Positions 34,114-42,242 of a stretch of DNA of 64,000 bases are shown in pieces. The notes beneath the pieces were generated by a model that saw only the letters and a program-made list of their open reading frames with translations, was not told where the DNA came from and searched no databases. Position 1 is the first letter of the stretch, and each line of letters opens with the position of its first letter. The stretch comes from Shewanella eurypsychrophilus. GTDB taxonomy: Bacteria; Pseudomonadota; Gammaproteobacteria; Enterobacterales; Shewanellaceae. Made by a program: the position numbers and the translations under genes. The stretch spans positions 3,938,102 to 4,002,101 of the forward strand of contig NZ_CP045503.2 of assembly GCF_007004545.3 (NCBI RefSeq). Reading direction: 5' to 3'.

Positions 34114-34752
34114 ATGACGAAGCCCGCCTCCAAGCCGATGACGAAACAAGCGTATCAAGCCCAGCATAAAAAGCGTATGTCTTACATGCCCTGGCTCTAC
34201 TTCAATCTAAAACCTAAGTTATTGGCTTGGGCCAAACCTTGGCAAGATGAAGTGCAGGCTCAGCTTATGGCGCTAGAAACCATCAGCTTCGGCGATAACT
34301 GCTTCATCGCTCCCGAGGCAAACCTGTTCGCAGAGCCAAACCGAAGCATCACAATCGGCGATCAATGCATGATAGCGGCGGACAATTTCCTTCACGGCCC
34401 CATCAGCTTAGGCAATGAGGTCGCCATCAACCATGGCTGCTCATTCGATGGTGGCAGCGCGGGGATCATCATAGGCAATCAAACACGTATTGCTAACAAT
34501 GTGACCATTTACGCCTTTAACCATGGCATGCATCCAGATAGCCCGATTTACCAGCAAAATGCTAACTCTAAAGGTGTGATCATAGGCAAAGATGTCTGGA
34601 TAGGCGCACAAGCAGCCATTGTCGATGGTGTCACCATAGGTGACTGCGCCGTTATCGGCATGAACGCCACCATCACTAAAGATGTAGCCGCTTATGCCAT
34701 TGTTGCTGGAAACCCAGCAAAGGTAATAGGTGATAGAAGGGATAAGGTATAG
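34114..34752 (+). CDS. Hexapeptide-repeat O-acetyltransferase (Maa/LacA-like)
   Basis: A 212-residue left-handed beta-helix acyltransferase. Repeats of the hexapeptide type run from about residue 75 to 200 (SITIGDQCMIA, GPISLGNEVAINHG, GVIIGKDVWIGAQAAIVDGVTIG, TKDVAAYAIVAGNPAKVIG). The catalytic His is probably in FNHGMH. The N-terminal MSYMPWLYFNLKPK segment replaces the usual maltose acetyltransferase cap. It would acetylate a sugar hydroxyl from acetyl-CoA; acceptor unknown. It starts 17 bp after trmO and is the first gene of the block not found between trmO and proS in E. coli. Confidence 0.85.
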   Translation: MTKPASKPMTKQAYQAQHKKRMSYMPWLYFNLKPKLLAWAKPWQDEVQAQLMALETISFGDNCFIAPEANLFAEPNRSITIGDQCMIAADNFLHGPISLGNEVAINHGCSFDGGSAGIIIGNQTRIANNVTIYAFNHGMHPDSPIYQQNANSKGVIIGKDVWIGAQAAIVDGVTIGDCAVIGMNATITKDVAAYAIVAGNPAKVIGDRRDKV

Positions 34753-34904
34753 GGATCCTCAACTGTCCCCCAATTGGCTAAAGCTTTCGACATTAGAACA
34801 AATCTATTTTAAGTTATGCTCAATAGCTAACACAAAGAACAAAAGCAACAATCAATAGTGCTAGTTACCTCAGTGTTTACATTAAAGAGCCAATAAAAAT
34901 TATA

Positions 34905-35616
34905 ATGAATCCCAAAATAGATAAGAAAGATCCATCCCTTTTAATACCTTCGAATGCACCTCAACTACCCTATGAACAACCTGAACTGGGTAAAAACTAT
35001 TGGATTGCCGACAACGTTTTTTAGCGATACAGAAGCGACTACAATAGCTAACCGCTGTTTTAACATAAAAAAATGGAAACTGGGTAAGCCCTACACCAAT
35101 GAATTGTGGCCCGGTATGCGCGGAAAGAAAGCGTTAAAAACCAGTGAACTCACAAGAGTAGAAAGCTGGGTTAAGTCCATAATCGGTGTAGACAAGATAT
35201 GGACTGTACAGGATGAAAATGTTGTCGTTGACAGTAACACCGCTATTCTTGTTGGGAGTAAAGAAGGTAATGCCCGACCACATACCGACAGCCGAAAGTT
35301 ATGTCGTTATGCCGCGGTATTATACCTAAACAAACACCCACAACCCGATGCAGGAACAAGCTTCTACCGTTTAAAATATAATAATGGCTCACTGGGTGGC
35401 AATCTTGTCAGGTACCCTTATATGAACTTAGTTGACGCACTTAAAACAAGCAGCCTGCCCTTAAACGCCTGGGAAGAAGACATCAGTATTGAGAACCGCT
35501 TTAACAGGCTATTTTTATTTAAAGGCAATATGGTTCACAGCGCGTCAACATATTTTGGCGAAGACAAAAGGGATAAGCGACTCGCTATCACCTTCTTTTG
35601 GATGATAGAGGATTAA
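34905..35616 (+). pseudogene. Frameshifted DUF6445 (2OG-Fe(II) oxygenase-like) gene
   Basis: From ATG 34905 a 39-codon frame runs to a TAG at 35022-35024, just inside a run of six T (35017-35022). Removing one T joins it to the downstream frame and gives one continuous 236-residue product reading ...KNYWIADNVF then SDTEATTIANRCF.... The restored protein has the DUF6445 pattern: GKPYTNELWPGMRG, a RPHTDSRKLC metal motif (HxD), AGTSFYRL, and FKGNMVHSAS for the distal His, like Fe(II)/2-oxoglutarate oxygenases. An ATG at 34954 in the downstream frame could still make a 220-residue product with an unrelated N-terminus. Sequencing error, true mutation or slippage on T6 are all possible. Function unknown. 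Confidence 0.72.
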
Positions 35617-35807
35617 GCTTTAGTTAAAGTGGTTGTTCACTTGTCGAATAACAAGTTACTGAAATACTTGTTGTGGGTTCATTTGGCTGGTTTGGTTATT
35701 GGTTGGATTGCAGAGCACCAAAGCTTCATGCTTTTCTATCACCTGTAGCGGGCGAATGTGCAAACACTACAGTGGGTCGCTGACTCTTGATTTCATAAGA
35801 GCCGTTC

Positions 35808-36081
35808 TTATACCAATTCCATTAAACATATGATCAATTCAGAACTTTCTCAGGGCTTTAAATTCAAGGCGCATTGTTGATGAAATGGTTATTCCCTTTC
35901 GAGGCAATGCAACGCAGAAGTAGAAGCCCTGAGAAGCTCACGAAGTGCGGGTTTAAAAACACTTTAAGCTGCGAAAGTGGCTTTCGATATAGAATAACTA
36001 TTAGCTTCAATCCCCTTACCTTGCCTACAGCGTTTTTAACTCCCGCTGAATGGTCACTTGTTTAATGGAAATGGTATTATA
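35808..36081. mobile_element. MITE-like element 1 (about 274 bp)
   Basis: Left end TTATACCAATTCCATTAAACA (21 nt; first 20: 35808-35827) is matched by an inverted, imperfect right end (36059-36081). There is no transposase gene. An internal inverted pair CTCAGGGCTT / AAGCCCTGAG suggests further folding. The internal block ATGGTTATTCCCTT (from about 35886) recurs inverted in the second element at 39774-40092. A 63-codon ORF inside is not credible. About 190 bp before it (35617-35807) hold nothing recognisable. Confidence 0.65.
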
Positions 36082-36200
36082 CACTCAGCGGCTTCATCTG
36101 ACCTACATGGATAATGGAATGGACCCATCCACTTTTAATCGGCCTCGCAATGGGCCACGATGTAGTTGCTAAAACTCATCAGAAAGAGGACGGGTCCACC

Positions 36201-37217
36201 ATGAAGATTACTACAGTTGGTTTAGATATCGCAAAGTCTGTTTTTCATTTTGTGGGTGTGAACAGAGCCGGAAAGCTAGTCAGAAAGAAGATGATTAAAC
36301 GCACCGAGTTAATTCACTTCTTTTCTCAAGTAGAGCCTTGCCTTGTCGTAATGGAAGCCTGTGGCGGTGCTAATTATTGGGCTAGAGAGTTTCAAAAAAT
36401 GGGTCATGAGGTCAAGCTAATCGCTCCTCAATACGTTGTCCCGTACAGACAGGGAAATAAAAACGACTACAACGATGCGTTTGCCATTGCTGAAGCAGCC
36501 CAACGGCCTAACATGCGATTTGTACAGCCTAAGCCTGTCGAGCAACAGGATGTCCAGATGCTACACCGTATGAGAGAAAGACTAAACAAGCAGTCTACAG
36601 CGCTAGTCAACCAAGTAAGAGGAATGCTCGCTGAGTACGGTATTGTAATAGCAAAAGGCAAAGCATCTTTTAGGTCAAAACTGCCTGATCTTTTAGAAAA
36701 CGCTGATAATGCACTAACAGTAAAAGGTCGAAGCATATTTTATCAGCTGTATGAAGAGTTTACGGACATAGATACAAGGCTTAAAAGTTGTGATATGCAA
36801 GTACTACAAGAAACCAAAAGTAACCATGTATGCCTACGTTTAGAAGCAGTACCAGGTATAGGTCCTGTGACGGCTACCGCTTTTTATGCGGCAGCAGGTA
36901 ACGGCAAAGATTTTACTAATGGCAGGCATTTTTCCGCTTGGTGTGGGCTCGTACCAAAGCAGCACAGCAGTGGCGGTAAAGATAATTTGCTTGGCATTAG
37001 CAAACGCGGCAATGCTTATCTTCGCACTTTATTTATCCACGGAGCAAGAGCTGTACTGCGCCATAGTGATGGTAAAGTGGATAGATTCAGTCGCTGGGCA
37101 GTCGCACTGGCGGAAAGGCGAGGATTTAACAGAGCCTGTGTTGCAGTGGCTAACAAGCTTGCTCGAATAGCGTGGGTCATCGCTGCGAGAGAGGAAGAAT
37201 ACCAAATGGTCGACTAA
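36201..37217 (+). CDS. IS110/IS1111 transposase (DEDD recombinase)
   Basis: A 338-residue intact transposase. The N-terminal RuvC-like DEDD domain has D9 (GLDIAK), E52 (VMEACGG), D89 and D92 (KNDYNDA); the C-terminal Transposase_20 domain has VPGIGPVTA and the serine-containing KQHSSGGKDNLLGISKRGN stretch that carries the catalytic Ser in this family. The frame is open to 36114, but ATG 36201 with a GAGGA box upstream gives the family N-terminus. IS110 enzymes act with an element-encoded bridge RNA that pairs with donor and target. Confidence 0.9.
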   Translation: MKITTVGLDIAKSVFHFVGVNRAGKLVRKKMIKRTELIHFFSQVEPCLVVMEACGGANYWAREFQKMGHEVKLIAPQYVVPYRQGNKNDYNDAFAIAEAAQRPNMRFVQPKPVEQQDVQMLHRMRERLNKQSTALVNQVRGMLAEYGIVIAKGKASFRSKLPDLLENADNALTVKGRSIFYQLYEEFTDIDTRLKSCDMQVLQETKSNHVCLRLEAVPGIGPVTATAFYAAAGNGKDFTNGRHFSAWCGLVPKQHSSGGKDNLLGISKRGNAYLRTLFIHGARAVLRHSDGKVDRFSRWAVALAERRGFNRACVAVANKLARIAWVIAAREEEYQMVD

Positions 37218-37475
37218 AAAATCAAAGTCGCCGTTAGTGTTATAAAGATAAGATTTAACCCACCACCAAGTTGCTTAGGCAATTGATTTGATGATGAGAC
37301 AGTCAGACTGATCTACTTAAAACCTGTTCCCTCCATAGGCTCTAAAGAAGCCGTAAGGATGATAAGGAAAGTAGAAGCAGATATCCATCAGGGCCAGAGG
37401 ATAACCTCAATAACAGGCCGAATATATGGGTGCAATGAACTTTTCTCAGAATTGATATCGAATGTCTTGCAAACC
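37218..37475 (+). ncRNA. Candidate bridge RNA region in the IS right end
   Basis: About 260 bp of non-coding DNA between the transposase stop and the right inverted repeat. In IS1111-group elements the guide (bridge) RNA is encoded downstream of the transposase, so this is where it should lie. I see local hairpin potential (for example AAGTTGCTTAGGCAATTG around 37271) but did not derive target- and donor-binding loops. Confidence 0.35.
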
Positions 37476-37490
37476 GGATGGGTCCATATA

Positions 37491-37557
37491 TGTAGGGCTG
37501 TTACCAAGTGCCGCCCTCCTAAGAACCATACGTGCAACTTAGATTATAATCTAGCTC
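37491..37557 (-). other. Probable group II intron 3' remnant (domains V-VI)
   Basis: Read on the minus strand, 37557-37523 is a 35-nt stretch beginning GAGC and ending GCACGTATGGTTC, the same ends and nearly the same length as group II intron domain V (34 nt, ending CGTACGGTTC). It is followed by TTAGGAGGGC...GCCCTAC, a domain-VI-like stem. The upper part of domain V is degenerate and no maturase gene is present, so it is a dead fragment. It touches the IS right end. Confidence 0.45.
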
Positions 37558-37577
37558 AACTCCCAATAAATGATCCA

Positions 37578-37633
37578 ACTAAATAATTAAATAACTAAAT
37601 AACTAAATAACTAAATAACTAAATAACTAAATA
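37578..37633. repeat. Octanucleotide tandem repeat upstream of the MCP gene
   Basis: Seven head-to-tail copies of ACTAAATA (the second is ATTAAATA) lie about 200 bp before the chemotaxis receptor start. No other gene lies between. Such tracts can change copy number by slippage. Confidence 0.85.
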
Positions 37634-37835
37634 AAAATCCATTCATAATTTGTTATGAATAATATTCACCCTTGCCTTCAAACATTTTGTTAACACCTGC
37701 ACTTTAGTGTTTAATGCAAGAACTAATGTTCATTTTGTTGATCTGCACAACATTTATTATATAAATATCTCTGTAGTTTACTGGGCTTATCAGTTGTACC
37801 CGACGCTAAGAATAAATTCCTTATAAGGATATACA

Positions 37836-39578
37836 ATGGCAAACAACTTATCATTCAAAGTAAAAATACTCTCTACGCTATTACTTATATTAATTGCTAC
37901 TGTTTCAACCTCATTTTTCAGTATTAACTACTATCTCAGTCGTTATATTTTAGAAAATGAACAAAAAAACATTATTGCTCAGACTCGTTTAGTCAAAACC
38001 CAAATAACAGATGAGTTAAACAGTAAACTACAATTAGCAGAGACCCTAAACCTAAAGGGTGCCTCTCTGAGTGAAATCACTAAAACTGCTGGGTTCTCAT
38101 CTATAATCAGCATAGTCAATGGCTTAGTCACCAGTGATAAAGGGCCAATTAATGACTCAACACAAGCAGGAAAACTCATAGAGCAACTTACTCAAGTCAC
38201 AACGACGAGCGTAAGTGATATCTTTTACCAGAATAAAACACCACTTTTAAGCCTGGTGATTCCAAGTGGAAATGGCAACGGAAGTATATTCTACGTTGAG
38301 CTAACAAAAATCCAAAACAGCCTGTCTCAAGCCAGTCTTGATGGACAGTATATTCAACTTATCGATTCTCAGAACCAGATTTTATATTCTAATAAAACCG
38401 ATGGGGAATTAACGCCCTATGTCGATAAATTAAATATTGGCAATAAGACCTGGATCCTCACCTCCTATCTCGATAATGATCGCATAGCCGATAACACTAG
38501 TAGCCTAAGTCTGGATATCACTTTAGCCTTACTGATTGTTTCCATTATTACCGTGTCCGTTAGCTGCTTTATTATTAACGGCACATTCAAACATCTCAGC
38601 TCACTGCGTAATATTATTGTTGGCCTCTCCAGAGGCGATGCTGACTTGACGCTCCGACTCGACGTATACAGTCAGGACGATCTAGGCAAGATTGCCGGAG
38701 GGATCAATAGTTTCATCGAGAACTTACAAAGAATGCTGCTGGATGTGTCTCAGTCCAATCGAGGGATACAACACGAAATTGATGAACTAACAGATAAAAC
38801 TAACTCCAATAAAGCCCTATTAAACGCTCATACTCTAGAAACTGAGAAAGTCGTCACTGCCATTAATCAGATGAGTGCAACAGCAGAGTCAGTCGCACAG
38901 AGCGGCGCAAGGGCAGCAGAATTTACTCAATCGACCAGCGAGGAAGCAGAGCGTTCAAAAATTGTTGTTCAGCAGGCGGCTGATAGTTTATCGGAGCTGG
39001 CTCAGCAGGTCGACGACATGGCTCTCTCAATTGGCAATATGAACCAGGACTTTGAAAAAATAGATGCTGTACTACGAGTGATTGGTGAAATTGCCGAGCA
39101 AACAAACTTGCTGGCACTCAATGCAGCAATTGAAGCCGCTAGAGCCGGTGAGCAGGGGCGAGGTTTTGCCGTGGTTGCCGATGAAGTTAGGGCATTAGCC
39201 GCACGCACTCAACAAAGTACCTCTGAAGTTGACAGAATGCTGAGCAATTTACGCTCAGCAACCACATTGGTGGTCTCCTCTATGGACTCCACCAAGAAGA
39301 GTTGTAGCAACACAGTGGACACCACCTCACGAGTAATGGGATCCCTTGAGAATATGACCTCATCCATAACTAAGATCAATGACTTAACCACTGAAATTGC
39401 ATTTTCAGCAAAAGAGCAGAGTGTCGTAACAGAAGATGTGAATATCAATATGATTGAAATTCACGAGATGATCAGTCAGCTGAGCAATAATGCCGTAGAC
39501 ACAGTCGAAAGCACACAACGTCTCATCCAGGCCAATGTACAGCTAAACGATGTCGTCGGAGGCTTCAAACTCAGCTAG
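37836..39578 (+). CDS. Methyl-accepting chemotaxis protein
   Basis: A 580-residue inner-membrane receptor: TM1 about 11-31, a periplasmic sensor of about 190 residues, TM2 about 227-248, a HAMP domain (about 249-302, with GDADLTLRLDVYSQDDLGKIAGGIN) and a cytoplasmic signalling helical hairpin. The tip is EIAEQTNLLALNAAIEAARA followed by GEQGRGFAVVADEVRALA (about 418-455), which contacts CheA/CheW. There is no C-terminal pentapeptide for CheR tethering; it ends GGFKLS. The sensor domain was not assigned to a family, so the ligand is unknown. It lies alone in the insert between trmO and proS, downstream of a possible slippage tract. Confidence 0.92.
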   Translation: MANNLSFKVKILSTLLLILIATVSTSFFSINYYLSRYILENEQKNIIAQTRLVKTQITDELNSKLQLAETLNLKGASLSEITKTAGFSSIISIVNGLVTSDKGPINDSTQAGKLIEQLTQVTTTSVSDIFYQNKTPLLSLVIPSGNGNGSIFYVELTKIQNSLSQASLDGQYIQLIDSQNQILYSNKTDGELTPYVDKLNIGNKTWILTSYLDNDRIADNTSSLSLDITLALLIVSIITVSVSCFIINGTFKHLSSLRNIIVGLSRGDADLTLRLDVYSQDDLGKIAGGINSFIENLQRMLLDVSQSNRGIQHEIDELTDKTNSNKALLNAHTLETEKVVTAINQMSATAESVAQSGARAAEFTQSTSEEAERSKIVVQQAADSLSELAQQVDDMALSIGNMNQDFEKIDAVLRVIGEIAEQTNLLALNAAIEAARAGEQGRGFAVVADEVRALAARTQQSTSEVDRMLSNLRSATTLVVSSMDSTKKSCSNTVDTTSRVMGSLENMTSSITKINDLTTEIAFSAKEQSVVTEDVNINMIEIHEMISQLSNNAVDTVESTQRLIQANVQLNDVVGGFKLS

Positions 39579-39773
39579 AGACAAAATATGTGATTAATGA
39601 AAAGGGCTGATCACTGTCTTGTAGAACAGCCTGTGTAGATGCGACTGACTAGCTGCCATAAAAGGGATTTTTTGGCTGAGATCCCATGGCCGATTTTGTT
39701 CAATACAAAATTTGGCATTCCCACCACTGATCCATAGATATATGGGAAATGTCTTTAAAGCGTCTGGAACGCC

Positions 39774-40092
39774 TAATACCAATCAGTATAAAGATGTGAT
39801 CGCTCAGCGAGAGTTTAGCGCTTCAGAGGCAAGGTCATAAATTGCTCCTGCATTAATGACATTCAGAACATCCATGTTCTTTGCAACGAGTGAAGAGCAT
39901 AGTTATTCTACGTACTAGCTCGTTAACACAGCATCAGATGCGCTAAAACTCGCCTTTCAGGAGTGTTTTTGGCCGCCTACTTCTTCGTTGAATAGCTTCA
40001 CAAGGGAATAACCATTCCATCACCTATTCAGCTTGAATTAGTTTGCCAAAAATAACTCTGAGTAGATCACTTTCTTATACTGATTGGTATAA
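39774..40092. mobile_element. MITE-like element 2 (about 319 bp)
   Basis: The left end TAATACCAATCAGTATAA... and the right end ...TTATACTGATTGGTATAA are imperfect inverted repeats of about 28 bp (39774-39801 and 40065-40092). No ORF. An internal near-palindrome GCGAG..TTTAGCGC / GCGCTAAAACTCGC is present. The block GGGAATAACCATTCCATC (about 40002-40020) is the inverse of a block in element 1, showing the two belong to one family. The DNA before it (39579-39773) has no recognised feature. Confidence 0.68.
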
Positions 40093-40280
40093 GACCATAG
40101 CGATCAGATGTGCTTGCGGCGGTTCACTGACCCTTCTCAAGCACATGCCTCGCCAGCCAGACGGTCAATAACCATCAAAGTACGACCTTCAAACAGACAC
40201 CTAAATATCAACAAAGCCCAATAACCCCCAATGAAACCAAACAAAAATGTAATAAGCCTTCATCCCAAGGGGCAATAAAC

Positions 40281-40311
40281 TTGGTGACATCATATTCTCA
40301 GGTGATAAAAT
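40281..40311 (+). promoter_or_regulatory. Candidate proS promoter
   Basis: TTGGTG (40281-40286) and GATAAA/TAAAAT (40304-40311) are about 17-19 bp apart, roughly 40 bp before the proS start. It suggests proS has its own promoter now that it is separated from trmO. Confidence 0.4.
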
Positions 40312-40346
40312 GTCGGCCAATTAATTTTCTAAACTGGATATCGGTA

Positions 40347-42056
40347 ATGCGCGTTAGCAAGTACCTGCTTTCAACACAAAAAGAGACCCCTGCAGATGCA
40401 GAGGTGATCAGTCATCAATTAATGTTACGTGCCGGCATGGTACGTCGAAACGCTTCAGGCCTATATAGCTGGTTGCCGACAGGTCTTCGCGTATTGCGCA
40501 AGGTAGAAGCTATCGTTCGTGAAGAGATGAACAAGGCCGGTTCTGTTGAAATCTTGATGCCTATGGTGCAGCCTGCCGATCTTTGGCAAGAGACTGGCCG
40601 CTTTGAAAAGTTTGGTCCAGAACTGCTTCGCTTCCAAGATCGTCATAACCGTGATTTCGTGCTTGGCCCGACTCACGAAGAAGTGATCACCGATATTGTT
40701 CGTAAAGAAGTTAATTCTTACAAGCAACTACCGCTGAACTTGTTCCAAATCCAAACTAAGTTCCGTGATGAAGTGCGTCCACGTTTCGGCGTGATGCGCT
40801 CACGTGAATTCTTGATGAAAGATGCTTACTCTTTCCATCTGGATCAAGAGACCATGGATGAGACTTATGAGTCAATGTTCCAGGCGTATAGCAACATTCT
40901 AAACCGCCTAGGTCTAGCGTTCCGCCCAGTGATGGCAGATACGGGTTCTATCGGTGGCAGCATGTCACACGAGTTCCATGTACTGGCTAACAGCGGTGAA
41001 GACTTAATTGCTTACTCAACTGAAAGCGATTACGCAGCCAACGTCGAAAAATGTGAAGCGCCACTGCCGACAGAGACTCGTCAAGCTGCAACCAGCGAGA
41101 TGACTCTTGTCGATACGCCTAACGCTAAGACGATTGCAGAGCTCGTTGAGCAGCATGATATCGCTATCGAAAAGACAGTGAAGACACTGATCGTTAAAGG
41201 TGATTCAGAGGAAGCGCCGCTTGTGGCACTCGTGATCCGTGGTGATCATGACCTGAACGAAGTCAAAGCCGAGAAAATCCCTGCAGTATTGACGCCGTTT
41301 GAATTTGCCGATGAAGCTGATATTCGTAAAGCTATCGGTGCAGGTCCTGGCTCTATTGGTCCTGTTGGTCTTAACATTCCGGTATATATCGATCACGGCG
41401 TAAGCGTCATGAGCGATTTCGGTGCCGGTGCAAACCAAGACAACAAGCACTACTTTGGCATCAACTGGGAGCGTGACCTTCCAGAAGCTGAAGCATTCGA
41501 TCTACGTAATATTATCGAAGGTGAACCTAGCCCATGTGGCCAAGGTACTATCGCACTGCTTCGCGGTATTGAAGTTGGCCATATCTTCCAGCTTGGCGAC
41601 AACTACTCTAAAGCGATGAACGCTAACGTCCTCGACAAGAATGGTAAGGCGAAAACCTTATTGATGGGTTGTTATGGCGTGGGTGTGAGCCGCATGGTTG
41701 CTGCTGCAATTGAGCAGAACCACGATGACCGCGGTATTATCTGGCCAGAAGCGATTGCCCCATTCAAGGTCGGTATCCTACCGATGAATATGCATAAATC
41801 TCATCGTGTTCAAGATAAAGCCGAGCAGCTTTATAAAGACCTGAATGATGCCGGTTTCGAAGTACTGTTTGATGACCGTAAAGAGCGTGCTGGTGTGATG
41901 TTCGCCGATATGGAGCTTATTGGTCTGCCTCACGTTGTCGTGATTGGCGATCGCAATATCGATGGTGGTGTATTTGAATACAAGAACCGCCGCACCGGTG
42001 AGAAGCAAGAAGTACCATTCGATCAGATCGTTGAATTTTTAAAATCAGCAAAATAA
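40347..42056 (+). CDS. proS: Prolyl-tRNA synthetase
   Basis: A 569-residue bacterial-type class II synthetase that charges tRNA-Pro. Motifs: ASGLYSWLPTGLRVLRKVE (motif 1 region), LGPTHEEVITDI and FRDEVRPRFGVMRSREFLMKD (motif 2), an INS editing domain in the middle (about 225-395), GCYGVGVSRMVAA (motif 3), and an anticodon-binding domain at the end. The frame is open to 40281, but ATG 40347 gives the standard MRVSKYLLSTQKETPADAE start and length. A terminator follows. Confidence 0.96.
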   Translation: MRVSKYLLSTQKETPADAEVISHQLMLRAGMVRRNASGLYSWLPTGLRVLRKVEAIVREEMNKAGSVEILMPMVQPADLWQETGRFEKFGPELLRFQDRHNRDFVLGPTHEEVITDIVRKEVNSYKQLPLNLFQIQTKFRDEVRPRFGVMRSREFLMKDAYSFHLDQETMDETYESMFQAYSNILNRLGLAFRPVMADTGSIGGSMSHEFHVLANSGEDLIAYSTESDYAANVEKCEAPLPTETRQAATSEMTLVDTPNAKTIAELVEQHDIAIEKTVKTLIVKGDSEEAPLVALVIRGDHDLNEVKAEKIPAVLTPFEFADEADIRKAIGAGPGSIGPVGLNIPVYIDHGVSVMSDFGAGANQDNKHYFGINWERDLPEAEAFDLRNIIEGEPSPCGQGTIALLRGIEVGHIFQLGDNYSKAMNANVLDKNGKAKTLLMGCYGVGVSRMVAAAIEQNHDDRGIIWPEAIAPFKVGILPMNMHKSHRVQDKAEQLYKDLNDAGFEVLFDDRKERAGVMFADMELIGLPHVVVIGDRNIDGGVFEYKNRRTGEKQEVPFDQIVEFLKSAK

Positions 42057-42104
42057 CTGATTGAGTTACAACTAAGCGATAACGCTTAAAAGTAACAATA
42101 TAAG

Positions 42105-42137
42105 CGCATACACTATTTGTAGTGTGTGCGTTTTTTT
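42105..42137 (+). terminator. Rho-independent terminator of proS
   Basis: CGCATACACTA pairs with TAGTGTGTGCG (one G-T pair) over a TTTG loop, followed by seven T. It lies about 50 bp after the stop. Confidence 0.85.
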
Positions 42138-42242
42138 ATGCCTGACTTTCACCATACTTCAGAGAATTTATTTCAGACTCCCTTGATTTTCTTCTATATA
42201 TGAGGCTTTAATTAAACAAGCATCTTCAGAGGGGAGAAAAAA

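Larger units (their letters stand above)
36119..37487 (+). mobile_element. IS110-family (IS1111-type) insertion sequence
   Basis: The transposase gene is bracketed by perfect 12-bp inverted repeats: ATGGACCCATCC (36119-36130) and GGATGGGTCCAT (37476-37487). Such short, probably subterminal, repeats suggest the IS1111 group of IS110 elements, which lack normal terminal repeats and insert site-specifically, so true ends lie a few bases outside. A further CCTACAT / ATGTAGG pair flanks it (36102-36108 and 37490-37496). There are about 70 bp of left and about 260 bp of right non-coding sequence. The transposase is intact, so the copy may be active. Confidence 0.78.

Noticed and set aside
35874..36065. 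63-codon plus-strand ORF
   Set aside because: Lies entirely within MITE-like element 1 and has no ribosome binding site or recognisable protein pattern.
37359..37586. 75-codon plus-strand ORF at the IS right end
   Set aside because: It crosses the IS right repeat and the intron-like remnant into the tandem repeat, so it is a chance frame.
37578..37633. Possible CRISPR-like array
   Set aside because: Eight-base direct repeats with no spacers and no cas genes; a simple tandem repeat explains it.
35808..40092. Composite transposon bounded by the two MITE-like elements
   Set aside because: Ends are related, but I see no shared target duplication and the elements differ in length and sequence, so movement as one unit is not supported beyond speculation.
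40281..40346. Longer proS start
   Set aside because: ProRS proteins begin with the MRVSKY-type sequence; the upstream part overlaps the likely promoter.
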